This document shows, one piece after another, positions 42,161-53,590 of a DNA stretch of 64,000 nucleotides (position 1 is its first letter; each line of letters starts with the position of its first letter). Position numbers and translations under genes: made by a program. Under the pieces are notes generated by a model that was not told the origin of the DNA, did not search any database, and saw only the letters and a program-made list of their open reading frames with translations. Source of the DNA: Candidozyma auris. Taxonomy: Eukaryota > Ascomycota > Pichiomycetes > Serinales > Metschnikowiaceae. The stretch lies in assembly GCF_003013715.1 (NCBI RefSeq), contig NC_072815.1, positions 1 through 64,000 on the forward strand, given 5' to 3'.

Positions 42161-44476
42161 ATGTCCTTCAACCTTCCGTGCCCGAGCCTTGTAGGGCTTA
42201 TTCTTGTTGCCTCGACCCACAATGGCCCGCATTTCTCCTTCAGCTATCCTCCTGAATTGTCCAACGAGGATCTCTTTCGCACAAAGTCTGTTTCTGAAGA
42301 TCAGCTCAACGATGAAGACTACATTCAAGACGACCAGTCAGAGGACAGTCTAGATGAGATTGCCTTAGACGGTATCCATCCAAACTCCTATTTGGTGACT
42401 AAAAAAGATATCTTGACGGTCCTTGATAAACAGGAGAGACTCAAGAAAGACTCTGGTGCTGATGCAAACTCCTTCTCCAGCGCTTTCAACTGCACTGGAA
42501 GAGCCTCTTTACGGCAAGTAACATCCAATTCGAGCAAAGGGTCTTCAGCAAAAGTTTCTGAAGACTCAAACAAGGTATTGGGGTTCGAGCGGGAGTATCT
42601 CAGTGAGATGCTCTGCCCTCCTCGTCTGATGTGCAATAGCCGTTTTGAGGTGATGATTGAAAATCGGGTGTTTTTGGGGCTTCCAATTCACATCGACGCT
42701 AACGGTTGTTGGAGACCGGGAAAGCAGCCGAAAAGTCGAAACAAGCCTGCTGACGAAACCAACGACAATGGGGATGAAAGCCTGTCCACAAATGCAATGT
42801 CGATGTTTCATTTGGTTTTTGTTCTCAATCCCCCAAAAATTGAACGAAACTATAGAATTGATGAGATGTTTTACTACGTCACTTCAAAGTTGTCTCTTGT
42901 GCTACGGTACGAGCAGCTGAAGCGAGACTACGTGTGGAATCAGATTCGGCTCATCCTGAAGTCCAGAGAAGAGTGGAGATCACAGGCTTCCCTTCAAAAC
43001 ACCCTTCTTTCTGACTACCTCATATCAAAGCTGTCTCTTTGCAAGCTCATGGCTGATTGCTACGAGTCAATTTCGACGAGCAAGATCGCCACCCTTACCA
43101 TAAACAACAAACGCAAATCATTTCAAATACCAACTAAAATGGAATTCTCGTCATTGCCCGACTCCACGGTTCCATATATACCGGGATCATACCTATCTTC
43201 CACTGCAAATATGCTCTCATCTACAGGATTAGTTAATTTGGGCGAAACTACTAGGTACCACGACAAGGGCCTCATGAACTTACTTTTGGATGGAAGGCTC
43301 AATTCAGGCAATTATGCAGCAGCTGATGAGGTTAATTCACTGGACAACGAGGAAGCAAATGCCACCTCGTATGAAGATGTGATATATTTTGCCTTGTTAC
43401 TTTTGGACAGCCCTGAGGTGATCATCAAGGACATCAAGGCTGAACCGCAAAGTCAGCTAGCAAAGTTTATTCGGGTTATTAGGCCCACTGACTCGCTCCT
43501 TAAACTCACAAATAGGATGAGGGCAGCTAATCTGTCCATCAACATCTCGCATATTAAATCATTTGCATTTCAATTAATTTACTGGAGAAAAGCAAGAATT
43601 ATACCACCTATTAATTCGAAGGCAATTTACATAGTATCACCGATGGCGCCGTTGGAGACCAACTACAGAAGAGATGTCAAACTTTTTAAAGCAAAATTTT
43701 CAACGCTTCCTTCGCTTCCTCTGTTCTTGAAGTTGCTTTCTACAAGGTCAAAGAAGCCAAAGCAATTTGCAAGCATTATACCTTCCCGAGATCATAAAGA
43801 ATTGTATCTTTCAGCTTTAGCGTGGCTAATTCGGTATGGCTATGTGACACAATTGCACACCTACATATGGCTCAAAATACCCAGAAAAGTCAAGATGAGG
43901 GTTGAAGAAGAGTTGGAAACCGAGGTAGACAAGTCAAAACGGAGAAAACTGATGGAGGAACCCAAAAATGAAAGTATAGTCGACAACAAAGTCGATAATA
44001 AAGTCGATAACAAAGTCGATGACAAAGTCGATAACAAAGTTGATAACATAGTCGATAACAAAGTCGATAACAAAGTCGATAACAAAGTTGATGATAAAGT
44101 CGACGAAAATGTCGACAAAAAGGATGACGCAATCGTCTCGTCGTCACCGAGTAGAGCAACAAATACAAAAGGTGGCCTGAGCTATTTGGATGAAGAGGTT
44201 GAAAAATTTGACATCGTTCTTGAGGAAGAGGACGACACCATCTTGGTGGATCCTGGAAGGGCTTCAAGTCTTGAAAGAAGATGGATTAACCGGGTAATCT
44301 ATGATGAGTGTAAACTCTCACCGGAATTGACAACGATATTCTTTAAGCTTCTCAAGTACATGAATGGGAAAAACTCCCTAGAGCTTTTGTTGCTTAAAGA
44401 AAACGTCTCTCGAGTAGAGTTGAGAAAATTACTTTTGGCCATAGAGGACTACATCATTTCAGTCAGGCACTGGTAA
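42161..44476 (+). CDS. NPR3: Npr3, SEACIT/GATOR1-type TORC1 regulator
   Basis: This 771-residue protein starts MSFNLPCPSLVGLILVAST. The longin-like N-terminal domain includes HNGPHFSFSYPPEL, and FHLVFVLNPPKIERNYRIDE then YYVTSKLSLVLRYEQLKRDYVW are family hallmarks. The C-terminus holds winged-helix-type segments (LYLSALAWLIRYGYVTQLH, NGKNSLELLLLKENVSRVEL). With Npr2 and Iml1, Npr3 inhibits TORC1 at the vacuole when amino acids are scarce. Residues about 607-654 are a run of VDNK-type tetrapeptides encoded by 12-bp repeats, an insertion in an acidic linker. It is convergent with PRP8 at a 28-bp spacing. It is shorter than yeast Npr3 (over 1,100 residues), as the linkers are short. Confidence 0.85.
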   Translation: MSFNLPCPSLVGLILVASTHNGPHFSFSYPPELSNEDLFRTKSVSEDQLNDEDYIQDDQSEDSLDEIALDGIHPNSYLVTKKDILTVLDKQERLKKDSGADANSFSSAFNCTGRASLRQVTSNSSKGSSAKVSEDSNKVLGFEREYLSEMLCPPRLMCNSRFEVMIENRVFLGLPIHIDANGCWRPGKQPKSRNKPADETNDNGDESLSTNAMSMFHLVFVLNPPKIERNYRIDEMFYYVTSKLSLVLRYEQLKRDYVWNQIRLILKSREEWRSQASLQNTLLSDYLISKLSLCKLMADCYESISTSKIATLTINNKRKSFQIPTKMEFSSLPDSTVPYIPGSYLSSTANMLSSTGLVNLGETTRYHDKGLMNLLLDGRLNSGNYAAADEVNSLDNEEANATSYEDVIYFALLLLDSPEVIIKDIKAEPQSQLAKFIRVIRPTDSLLKLTNRMRAANLSINISHIKSFAFQLIYWRKARIIPPINSKAIYIVSPMAPLETNYRRDVKLFKAKFSTLPSLPLFLKLLSTRSKKPKQFASIIPSRDHKELYLSALAWLIRYGYVTQLHTYIWLKIPRKVKMRVEEELETEVDKSKRRKLMEEPKNESIVDNKVDNKVDNKVDDKVDNKVDNIVDNKVDNKVDNKVDDKVDENVDKKDDAIVSSSPSRATNTKGGLSYLDEEVEKFDIVLEEEDDTILVDPGRASSLERRWINRVIYDECKLSPELTTIFFKLLKYMNGKNSLELLLLKENVSRVELRKLLLAIEDYIISVRHW
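43979..44122 (+). repeat. 12-bp coding minisatellite in NPR3
   Basis: Twelve in-frame units of the type GTCGATAACAAA encode VDNK variants (VDDK, VDNI, VDEN, VDKK toward the edges). The central copies are identical, which indicates recent expansion or homogenisation. Length is likely to vary between strains. Confidence 0.95.
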
Positions 44477-44504
44477 CGATTAGCTTTTATTTTATTGAAC
44501 GTCT

Positions 44505-47500
44505 TCATGCAAAATTATTCTCTTGCGTAGCTTCAAGCTCATTTCCTTCAATTTCATTGAAGAGACTGAAGTGAAGAGGGCGATGCGATTCATGATAGAA
44601 TGGAAGCGGGATATCAATCACCAAGTCGAATGTACCAGCGGGGTCCCAAACCGGACCAATGAAAGCATAATTCCAAATTTTGTCGTCAGGAACCAAGAAT
44701 GTGCCTGTTATGCGATCCGACATGATGAGCTGCTTCTTATCACTGAACGTCGGACTGAAGCCTGCTGGAGCATTCGATATCATGTCTTTGTTTGTAGCTC
44801 CCCATTCGTAACCCTCCTTCTTCAATCCGAATGCAGTTAATGTCACCGATCCTGGCGTTAGTGACACAGTCAACGTGATCATACGTGGGTTCCATACATC
44901 CTCATTCTGTGAGTAGAATTTAGCAAGAGTGGTGACATCAACGGGACTGAGCATGTCAAGATTATGATTTTGAGTGTGAATCCATCCCAAAAGCTCAAGG
45001 TCTTTGAGATATTCATGTTGGGATTTGTCGTAGATCATTTTCGGAAACTGAATCGAGTGGGAGTTTCCAAGCTGTGGAACGATGGCTATAGCTTTGATCT
45101 CCTTGATTTGATCATTATCAGACGGGGAGGACCCGTATACAAATGCTCCGATCTGAGTTCTGGTATCCGAAATCTGTACAAACTTCTTAAGGATATTCTT
45201 TGGCATGACATAAGTGAAACTCTCGTCATCCTCAAAACTTTCAGAAGAGACATATATGTTCTTTGTACGCAGATGTAAATTACCCGCAGCAATGGCTCGA
45301 CTTTGCCATTCATTTCTGGAGCTAAATGCCAGCTGTTCATAATTAGTAGTGGTAACAGTCGTGATTTCCTCTCCATGCACATTCTGAGTCTTTGTCTTCA
45401 AGGCGGTGAGTTGTTGATTTGCGTTGGCGCTGTCAGGATCTTCCCTGTTGGCATTCTCAAAGTCCGCAATTTGTTGTCTTCTAGCAGAAGGAGCCTTGAT
45501 TTCCTGACCCAAGATTAAGTCACGCACCTCTGACTGTGTCAACGATTGTACATTAACATTGTTCTTTTTAGCATAGTCGTTCAAGATCAAATCTCTCAAC
45601 TGTGTCTCAACGTCAATCCATTGTTCATCTGACAATGATGGCCATATGTGATTACTTTGAGTCACCACGCTAGCATCAGGGCGAAGAATCATATTTGTTC
45701 TCTCCTGATTTATACCTAGAGCACGTAAAAGCAAAATGGTCCTCGAGAAAGCTGTGTATGATGATATGCTTTCGAGCCAGTCGTCGTAAAAGTTGAACAA
45801 CACCATCTGAGGCTCAGTTGCATTCATCACAACATCAGACAATTTGTCAATCTTGAGAGATGCGGCGAAAGGCAATTGAAGTTCTGAGGAACGAATGCTG
45901 ATATTAGGATGATCTAACATATGCACCTCAAGAGGATCAAGCATTCCCTTCCTACTAGCGATCAACTGCTTTGGTTGTTCTTCTCGAGGCAATGATCTCA
46001 CTAATGCAGCAACCTCTTCTGCCGTCTTCCATTTCGCCAATTGTCCTAGTCTCTTTTGACCCGCCCACACTGAGACGTGAATAATTTTCAAAAACAACTG
46101 CCCTGTTTTTGGATTGAGAATGAATACAGCACCATTGACGGGTTTTGTCGTCATATTGCCTTCAATTGTTCGGTGAATCGTGACTCTGTAAACGTTGGTA
46201 TCGTCGATGAAGAGCTGGGTTTCGTCGTTAAACAATTCTCCATAATTTGACGAATTCAACAAAGCAACTTGAGGCTGTGACTGATACAACTGAAGCCCCT
46301 TCCTGATACGCTCGCGCAAGACGTAAAGAGCAGGATTGGCCTTCATGATCTCCTTCATTGCATTTTGCATAAGTGGCTTTAAGCCGCTAAACCAATTCCC
46401 ATAAATATCGTAAACATTGTAAGCAAGGTCAACACCTACCATTGCACCCGTTGGGGAGGGGTAACTGCTAGTACTATCGGTCGTGTAGTCCAAGAACTTT
46501 GCACGAGTGTATCTAGATATATCATGTGAATCGTAGTCACCAAATCTCAACTGAACGTCTATCCAATACTTTGTAGCGGTGGCACTATCAAGAGAGTCAT
46601 TTTTATCATGTAATAAAGACGGACGTGAAACATTCCACTTGTAAGTGCTTGTCAAGACAATATCAGCACAAGATGAATTCATCCTGTAAGATTTCCTTGG
46701 ATGAATTGCCTGCTTCTCCACTGAGTCCACGTGTAAGATCTCGAGCTCCTTGTCAAGTACCTGGCAGATGTCTTGTACCAAACTTTCATGAATTTTTTGC
46801 CACAAATGAGCTCTAAAAATTTGAATCAAAGATATCTTCAACGTTGGTATCTTACCATGAAGGAAGATACCCGTTAAATCAAGTTGAACGAGGAAACCAA
46901 CGTATACATTTGCTCTGTTGATGGTTGGGGACCACCAAAGAGTGAACCGACGGTTAGGAATTTGACTCAATCCCGAACGTTGGGCGTTGGTCAATTTCTT
47001 GAACTTCAAGGAATCCTCAAAACCGGAGGCTTTTTCCCAAAACAAACCTTCCCAAGAGTCAAAACCGGTTCCTTTGAACAAGGTATGCTCAAGAATCGTA
47101 TCAATCCCGCCAAGAGCTTGGATGACATCTGTTCTGTAGGAGGCTAAGTTCCACAACTTACCATCATGATGACTGTTGGTCCACCAAAATGGATTGGCAC
47201 GGGTCAATGAGAAGCTCTTAAATTCTCTTCGGACACGATGTCCCTTGTCATATGCAAGTGTTTGTCTATCTTTTTGAAACAAAGTACTGATTCTCGGTAA
47301 GCCACGATCCCAGCTGGCCTCCATATCTTCGAATGTAATTCTGCGATTTTGCTCCGCAGCTTCTTGCCTCTTGATTGCGTACTCAGCCCAGACCCTTTGA
47401 GAATCCAAGAACTCATTCTCCCATGTTGTCATGTACCTAAAAATTGTAGGTATCATTCTTTCTTCTTGATGACTCATTCCAGCACGGAAATGTGTTATGC

Positions 47501-50500
47501 CCGTATCAGTTTGCTTCGACCATTTGAGGTCCGAGGCAGGAATCAATATGTGAGAGGCACTCAACATACCAAGTCCTCCCAACTCCTTGGGCGTGTAGAA
47601 TACAGCTGGAGGGAAACGTGAAGGCATCTTGGAATTCAAACCCATCTTCACTCTGTTCTGGATTTTCGTCTCACACTTAACGAGGACATCAAGGAGCGGT
47701 TCCGTAGCAACGATAGCTTCTCTATAGTAGGCAAACAAAGAAATAAGAGCAGTATTCCATTTTGCAGCAACCTTCGTGAATGTCGCAGACCCAGAGGACA
47801 TAAGAATTTGTCTAATTCTATTTTGGAATTTGTCAACCTCCTTTTGTGATACCTTAAGATAAGCCTTGGCTGTACGTTCTTTGGTTGTGTGATTGACTAG
47901 ATCCCACACTCCTTCTTGTGACGACTGATCCTCAGTCATGCGAACCTTAGGTAGTATTCGTACTTCGAATCCACACATGGAGAAAAGCAAATTCGGATTC
48001 TCCGGAGAGTATACTGAGGCATAGGATTCGGTCCAATCCATCTTAGCAAGAGTGGTAGGAACTCTATTGGATACCTCCCAGAACACGGCCTTCCCCAAAT
48101 TGACATCTGATCGCATAAGGCGCATTCTGGAGTCTCTTGGCCAACATTTATGGTTATTGTAGCCAATAATGTTGGAATTGTTTGGGTCGGGATTTTCGTC
48201 CAAGAAATCAGATACCAAACCCTCAGCATCTTCATTATCGAATCTAAAGAAGATATGAATTTTATCCATATATCTGCAATACATTCTGATCGGATTTGCC
48301 TTCTCTGTCTCGACATCCTTGAAACTAAGGAAAGCGTTTGGTTGCTGAACAGGACCGGCAATCTCAGAAGCCCTATCTAAGCCAAGAATCAACAAATCGA
48401 TCGCCAAACAGTAGTATTGAAAAACAAAAGAGGAAAAATGCAACCCGCGAACCAAACCAAGCTGATTGACGTGATTCATGTCCTTGTAGGACAATGAGAC
48501 ATTATTCTTCGACGTGATATAGTCAGCAATATTGGGATCAACAATCAATCGAAGTAACCTGTTAAGCAATGTGAAGTCAACATTTTCTGCGACTTTTTGA
48601 AGCGACGTCTCCAACATGACATTACTTTGTCCATGCGAAGTGTCCCACACGTCCTCCAAATTATTGATGCCTTGACACCATTTGTAAACGAGTAAAGGCG
48701 GTATTTCATCATCAGAAGGCTTAACCCAATTTGGGAAGAGCTGCCTTTTCTCCGCCTCGTACCAAAGGTACTGATCCAAGTAGGCATCGGTGATTTTCTC
48801 CAATGGATCAACGGTATAGACAGGAGACAAATGATCATAATGATCGACCAATTCCAAACCGACCTCTTTGAAGATTCGCTGAGTCAAAAGGTATTTCTTG
48901 ATTCGAGCTAGGCATTCATTAGGGTTGTCGTAAGACTGCTCTATCAAAGCAAGTTCCTCCCTTTGAGCTGAGTTAAGTCTTGCATTAGCATTGAAGTTCT
49001 CCTTGAGGTTTTCTAGAGCCAAAACAAGAAGCTTCGTGTCATGCTTGTACGAAATTGGAGGGAACGGAATGGGGTTGAACTTTCGACTTTCTAACCACTG
49101 TATCATTGTCTGGAAGACAATGACAGCTTGATCGGGAGTGATGTAGGGGCCATCTTTGGAAAATTTTTGTTGTCTCTCCTGTTCGTTCTTTATCCAGAGC
49201 CTAGTGAGACGTCCGAGGTTTTTCTTCACCATAGACTTTTCAACAGTGGCACCCCGCATGATCTTGTCACGATTGTAATGGGCAATTGAAATCCATCCAT
49301 CTGCTTTTGCTTTGATGTAGTGCTCAATAATCTTCTCAATCGGTTCAGGCAAACCCGGAACTTTCCATGGTATATTTGCCTTCCAACATCTCCATGCTTC
49401 ACTTAGATGCTGTAAAATTAATGCGGATTTATTCTGTTTTAAACCTTCCGGTATCATATCCAAGATGTCATGCATAACCTGCGCTCTCAACTCTAAATCG
49501 TAGTACGAGTCTATTCTCTGCTTTGTGACAGTCTTTGCAACATCGTTACTACGCCTACCTTCAAATTGACGGGCGAGTAAATTACCTAACCACCTCTCCA
49601 ACATAGGTATTGTGCCCCTGATAAAGGATAACCAGACCCTCCAAGCAGGTTGCCAAAATCCACAACCAGGGCCCTTGCCTATGGATGTGTTAAAATTTGA
49701 GTAAACAACATGCTTCAAATCTTTGCAAGCACGTATTTGATGCATAACTTTGTACTTGTAACGGTATATGCCCGTGAGCTGACCAACGTGGTTCAAAGTG
49801 TAGTAGATACCATCAGCTAATTGGAAAGCATCCACATTACCTAATCTAAATTGAACATGTGAATCCACGATAATCTTGACAATCCTCAATAGCTCTCGAA
49901 TGAGGTGGAATGCGTGTCCAAATCTCGACTTTTTCCTTTCTTTTGTAGTCAACGTCTTGGTGGGCTTAAGATTAAAGTTGTAGTCAAGATGTAGATAAGT
50001 TAGACCACGCTTATGCAATAATAAATTAAGCATATTGTGACCTTGTCTGCAAAGTTGAAGACCAGCTTCGACCCAGTCGATGTTAGTTTGCTGAAAATAT
50101 TTTGTATTTTTCAAACTTTTGAGCAAGCTCACTTTCTTTCTGTTCGCCAGTGTCAGTCTCTTGCTAGAACCTGGTGGGTTCCTAAGCTCGTTGTGAACAT
50201 ATCCCTTTAGAAGCTTCTGGTAGGATACGCGTACTTTAATAGGAACGTCTCGTGGAGGTCTCTCCTTGTACCAAGCTTTCACAAGAGCAACATCTTGTGC
50301 TCTCACCGTCGCAGAGGAGCGGCGATTGAATGGATAAGGTGCCCACCATAGCTGGAGAGCGTCAGCTGTGTGTGTTGGTTCCAATGGCAAGGGAATATCT
50401 GCATCTTCTTTTTCGTCATACGTCGATGACATGAGGGGGGCGAATCCCTCTGGTAATTGAATCTCATCGAGATCAAAATCTTGAAGATCAGCTTCAGCCT

Positions 50501-51848
50501 TTTCGATTGAAAATTTGTGTGGCTCGATCGGATTGTAATCTCTCGAGAAAAAGAACCCAGGTCTTTCTCCTTCCTCAACCTCTTTCTTAGGGATGGTACG
50601 AATATTGTCATGGTACCACGGCACCTCAACGTTTTTAACAAATGAGTTATACAAGTATGGGAACGCAACCCTATACTCGGTTTTGACGGGAACTCTGAAT
50701 ATGATTCTATCAATGGCATTAAATTCCGTGAAATCCTCGAGATCTTTATTATTGACTTTGTCTTTGAATAAAGGCTCGAATTTGGGTCCACCCGGGACTA
50801 CAACATTCAAGCTTTTAGCAGTGAAAAAAGCCTCCTTGTTGAAGAGGTAGTAATAATTTGGATCAGTAACATGCGGTAGAATTGGTCTTGACATGCGGTA
50901 GAGAGAAGCCATGGTAGGGATATCCAATTTCCAAAATCTGTACGATTCTCCATTCACACTGCCACCTTCGTTATCCTCGAACGGTCTCTCATCATATAAG
51001 ATGTCTGCAACGGCCGAGTAGTCTACATTATCATCGGTGTCCAACTGGATAGCCTCAGGAGGAGTGACGTCTTCTAGATTCTCTGACCAGTCAATTGGAG
51101 GCTCATCATCATCAAAGGGGGGAAACCGCATTCTTTTGAAGCGCCTTCTGTCTCGCTTCTCTCGTCTCATCATTGTCCATGCAGCAGCCCACTGGGCGGT
51201 GTACACAGGCTCTATAACTCTGGGGACTTCATCCACGAACGTAATGGCGCCTGTTATATGGTAAAGTACAGAAACTTCCTTTTCTTGCTCCCACGGTTGG
51301 GGCATGTTTTCTAGAAGCTTAAGAATCGCGTGAGGCATATACTTCAACGAGCCCAAATGGGACCTCTTATCCAGAGCAACTTTCTTTGAGGATAGGTCTC
51401 CGTGATCAAGCATAATCTTTCGTAGATGCTCAGGTGGCATTTGAGCTTTTTGGGGTCTCACAATTCCTCCCTTCTTTTTGGTGGAGGTGCTATCTCTGAA
51501 CTTGAGTTTCTGGTGTTGAAGCCAGTCTCTCTTTCTGACTTCAAGCTGCTCTTTATTTGAGGTGGTCAGAGAAAAATTCACCTTTTGTATCTTTCGTGGC
51601 CGCTCCTCCGCAATTGGTGGAGGAGGCGGAGGCCTTGATGCTGCTGGAGGCGGTCTGGGAGGTCCATTTCGTATACTTGCTGGAGGCGGAGGCGGAGGGG
51701 GCGGGGCACGTGCCGAATTCCCATTCCTACCACCTCTGCCTGGCGGAGGAGGGGGCGGAGGGGGTGCTTTTGGAGGCATAGCGGGCTGTAAGCAAGTTGT
51801 TTTAGTGTACTTACTATTATCGTTAGTAGTGGTATCTGAGATGCTCAT
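44505..51848 (-). CDS. PRP8: Prp8, core spliceosome U5 snRNP protein
   Basis: The frame codes for 2447 residues. An internal ATG at 51779 ([17 protein letters not shown]) would give 2424 and is the likelier start, since the 23 extra residues have no family counterpart. A poly-Pro N-terminus precedes MPPEHLRK and [10 protein letters not shown], then the long conserved body. Later come the reverse-transcriptase-like and linker regions, the endonuclease-like and RNase-H-like domains ([16 protein letters not shown]), and a C-terminal Jab1/MPN domain ([20 protein letters not shown]). Prp8 holds the catalytic RNA core and regulates Brr2. There is no intein, although several fungi carry one in this gene. 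Intactness over 7.3 kb shows that the assembly is accurate here. It is convergent with NPR3. Confidence 0.97.
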   Translation of the reverse strand: MSISDTTTNDNSKYTKTTCLQPAMPPKAPPPPPPPPGRGGRNGNSARAPPPPPPPPASIRNGPPRPPPAASRPPPPPPIAEERPRKIQKVNFSLTTSNKEQLEVRKRDWLQHQKLKFRDSTSTKKKGGIVRPQKAQMPPEHLRKIMLDHGDLSSKKVALDKRSHLGSLKYMPHAILKLLENMPQPWEQEKEVSVLYHITGAITFVDEVPRVIEPVYTAQWAAAWTMMRREKRDRRRFKRMRFPPFDDDEPPIDWSENLEDVTPPEAIQLDTDDNVDYSAVADILYDERPFEDNEGGSVNGESYRFWKLDIPTMASLYRMSRPILPHVTDPNYYYLFNKEAFFTAKSLNVVVPGGPKFEPLFKDKVNNKDLEDFTEFNAIDRIIFRVPVKTEYRVAFPYLYNSFVKNVEVPWYHDNIRTIPKKEVEEGERPGFFFSRDYNPIEPHKFSIEKAEADLQDFDLDEIQLPEGFAPLMSSTYDEKEDADIPLPLEPTHTADALQLWWAPYPFNRRSSATVRAQDVALVKAWYKERPPRDVPIKVRVSYQKLLKGYVHNELRNPPGSSKRLTLANRKKVSLLKSLKNTKYFQQTNIDWVEAGLQLCRQGHNMLNLLLHKRGLTYLHLDYNFNLKPTKTLTTKERKKSRFGHAFHLIRELLRIVKIIVDSHVQFRLGNVDAFQLADGIYYTLNHVGQLTGIYRYKYKVMHQIRACKDLKHVVYSNFNTSIGKGPGCGFWQPAWRVWLSFIRGTIPMLERWLGNLLARQFEGRRSNDVAKTVTKQRIDSYYDLELRAQVMHDILDMIPEGLKQNKSALILQHLSEAWRCWKANIPWKVPGLPEPIEKIIEHYIKAKADGWISIAHYNRDKIMRGATVEKSMVKKNLGRLTRLWIKNEQERQQKFSKDGPYITPDQAVIVFQTMIQWLESRKFNPIPFPPISYKHDTKLLVLALENLKENFNANARLNSAQREELALIEQSYDNPNECLARIKKYLLTQRIFKEVGLELVDHYDHLSPVYTVDPLEKITDAYLDQYLWYEAEKRQLFPNWVKPSDDEIPPLLVYKWCQGINNLEDVWDTSHGQSNVMLETSLQKVAENVDFTLLNRLLRLIVDPNIADYITSKNNVSLSYKDMNHVNQLGLVRGLHFSSFVFQYYCLAIDLLILGLDRASEIAGPVQQPNAFLSFKDVETEKANPIRMYCRYMDKIHIFFRFDNEDAEGLVSDFLDENPDPNNSNIIGYNNHKCWPRDSRMRLMRSDVNLGKAVFWEVSNRVPTTLAKMDWTESYASVYSPENPNLLFSMCGFEVRILPKVRMTEDQSSQEGVWDLVNHTTKERTAKAYLKVSQKEVDKFQNRIRQILMSSGSATFTKVAAKWNTALISLFAYYREAIVATEPLLDVLVKCETKIQNRVKMGLNSKMPSRFPPAVFYTPKELGGLGMLSASHILIPASDLKWSKQTDTGITHFRAGMSHQEERMIPTIFRYMTTWENEFLDSQRVWAEYAIKRQEAAEQNRRITFEDMEASWDRGLPRISTLFQKDRQTLAYDKGHRVRREFKSFSLTRANPFWWTNSHHDGKLWNLASYRTDVIQALGGIDTILEHTLFKGTGFDSWEGLFWEKASGFEDSLKFKKLTNAQRSGLSQIPNRRFTLWWSPTINRANVYVGFLVQLDLTGIFLHGKIPTLKISLIQIFRAHLWQKIHESLVQDICQVLDKELEILHVDSVEKQAIHPRKSYRMNSSCADIVLTSTYKWNVSRPSLLHDKNDSLDSATATKYWIDVQLRFGDYDSHDISRYTRAKFLDYTTDSTSSYPSPTGAMVGVDLAYNVYDIYGNWFSGLKPLMQNAMKEIMKANPALYVLRERIRKGLQLYQSQPQVALLNSSNYGELFNDETQLFIDDTNVYRVTIHRTIEGNMTTKPVNGAVFILNPKTGQLFLKIIHVSVWAGQKRLGQLAKWKTAEEVAALVRSLPREEQPKQLIASRKGMLDPLEVHMLDHPNISIRSSELQLPFAASLKIDKLSDVVMNATEPQMVLFNFYDDWLESISSYTAFSRTILLLRALGINQERTNMILRPDASVVTQSNHIWPSLSDEQWIDVETQLRDLILNDYAKKNNVNVQSLTQSEVRDLILGQEIKAPSARRQQIADFENANREDPDSANANQQLTALKTKTQNVHGEEITTVTTTNYEQLAFSSRNEWQSRAIAAGNLHLRTKNIYVSSESFEDDESFTYVMPKNILKKFVQISDTRTQIGAFVYGSSPSDNDQIKEIKAIAIVPQLGNSHSIQFPKMIYDKSQHEYLKDLELLGWIHTQNHNLDMLSPVDVTTLAKFYSQNEDVWNPRMITLTVSLTPGSVTLTAFGLKKEGYEWGATNKDMISNAPAGFSPTFSDKKQLIMSDRITGTFLVPDDKIWNYAFIGPVWDPAGTFDLVIDIPLPFYHESHRPLHFSLFNEIEGNELEATQENNFA

Positions 51849-52092
51849 CTACTATTGGTGCACGGGTGTCAGAGCGGGACAACCAAATGTCGAGAGAAAT
51901 GCTACAATCTGTTATAGACCTCGAGGGTAATATGCATGCCACATCATCTGCATCAAAGTGGAGTCTCCCTTTAAATAAAATCGCTTGTCTCAACTTGATT
52001 ATGAGATAGACTCCCATAGCAAGAGCAAATGAATAACGTTTAGTATAACCCATGAGCATATTTGGATCGATTCCTAAGTTTTGGTGTTATCA

Positions 52093-53083
52093 ATGTCTCT
52101 GCTTTGCAGCCAAGGCCTCAGGCAGAGCGCCTATTCTCGAACTTGTTTTATAGATGGTGACACCCCTTATCATCGAAGAGAACTCACAATCCCATTCTAT
52201 CTTACCCATGAGAAGGACTATTCGATATGGATCTATAAGCTTATCAAAGAGATCAGTAAAGTTGTTGGCTACAACAACAGACATTTTTTCGTGAAGAATC
52301 TTAAGAATGAAGAGTTGGCCCTTGAGTTTATCAAGGATCTCTCTGAGGAGCCACAAAACCTACTCAATAATATGAAAGGAATGGCAATCGAAGTGGTAAT
52401 TAAGGGTGTCGACTCAAACTTTTGCGGGGGTGTTAGTGACATGTTGGACATTTTCAGATATTCCGTTATAATTGTACCAAGTTTCGTGGGGAAGATTTTG
52501 TTGATTACCTTTCCGCTTGGTCGACGAAGCTCATCAAACTTATATCCAACCACACCACAGACTCAGAAGCATACTTTGAACTTTTGACATGTAATGGGTT
52601 TCTGAATGATGAAGTCGTTATTATGATGCTGATCAGCCTCGAGAAGTATTGTCCCAAAGGAGTTGTTAAGAATACTTTAAACAGTTGGGCGTTACAGAAG
52701 TCGATAGGGTCATCAAAGTCAACGGAGAGAACCATCTGAATTTTCTTACAATGAAACCTTCGAATCTTAATACCTCATCGTGGTAACCCCACGAAATATC
52801 TATGACTTCCTTAGTCTCAACATCATAGATACCTAGCAAAGCGGTTTTTCGAACGTATCTACATCATGCTGTTTACCTGGCTTTGCTGCGTCATTTTCAC
52901 ATCAGGCTCTGGGCTGCAGACTGAAAATTATACTTTGCGGTTACCATATTCGGTCCATTTCAAGTTCTCGACAACTCTTCTCTCGGCTACACGACCATTG
53001 ACGAAGACTTCAAGCATAAGGTCATGGGGAAGGAAGGGCCTGGTCTTCTGACTGATAAAATTACTAATAAGCCGAAGGCTTAA
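52093..53083 (+). pseudogene. Decayed gene of unknown family
   Basis: From ATG 52093 a frame of about 130 codons reads as plausible coding sequence (LTHEKDYSIWIYKLIKEISK, NEELALEFIKDLSEEPQ), then breaks near 52495. An adjacent frame resumes with VDYLSAWSTKLIKLISNH and KYCPKGVVKNTLNSWALQK, and stops at about 52738. After further breaks, a last piece (GPFQVLDNSSLGYTTIDEDF, GPGLLTDKITNKPKA) ends at TAA 53081-53083. Together these look like one protein of roughly 320 residues with several breaks. No domain is recognised. It may be a lineage-specific gene that has been lost. Real short genes plus chance frames are the alternative. The next 500 bp to 53590 hold the ASI promoter and no gene. Confidence 0.5.
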
Positions 53084-53590
53084 TGTCCACGTGAACTTGA
53101 ACTCAAGGATGATAATCACAAGAGATGAGCACAAAGATGGCAAGAAGGGTAAGAACCTGGGTGCGGGTTGTCATAATAACGAACACCCAAAGGCCGGCCC
53201 AGTATTTCTGTTGTTTTTTCTATGTAGACTAAGTCAAAATCTGTTAAGTAAAGTCTTTACTAATGCTCATGTTAATGGATGATTTACCCATGTCAAGGAC
53301 TGCTTAGTAGTGCTGTGGACCACACGAACTTTTCGCAGCCATTATATCACAGAGTCGCTCCCTGGTAATCACAATAACTCGCCAAGGAAAAAAATATGGG
53401 TTATTGAGCAATTTGAGTGAGTTGAAATTAACAACGTGTGTCAATAATTCAAAGTGGGCGAACATGACGGCTGATTCTTTTATCCTCTCTATCGTCACTA
53501 AGAAACTACGAGTACTGAGGGATCCGCGAAACGAGATCACATTCACTTCGCTACTCGCTCACACTACCACATCCTACCCTTTGACCCCAG

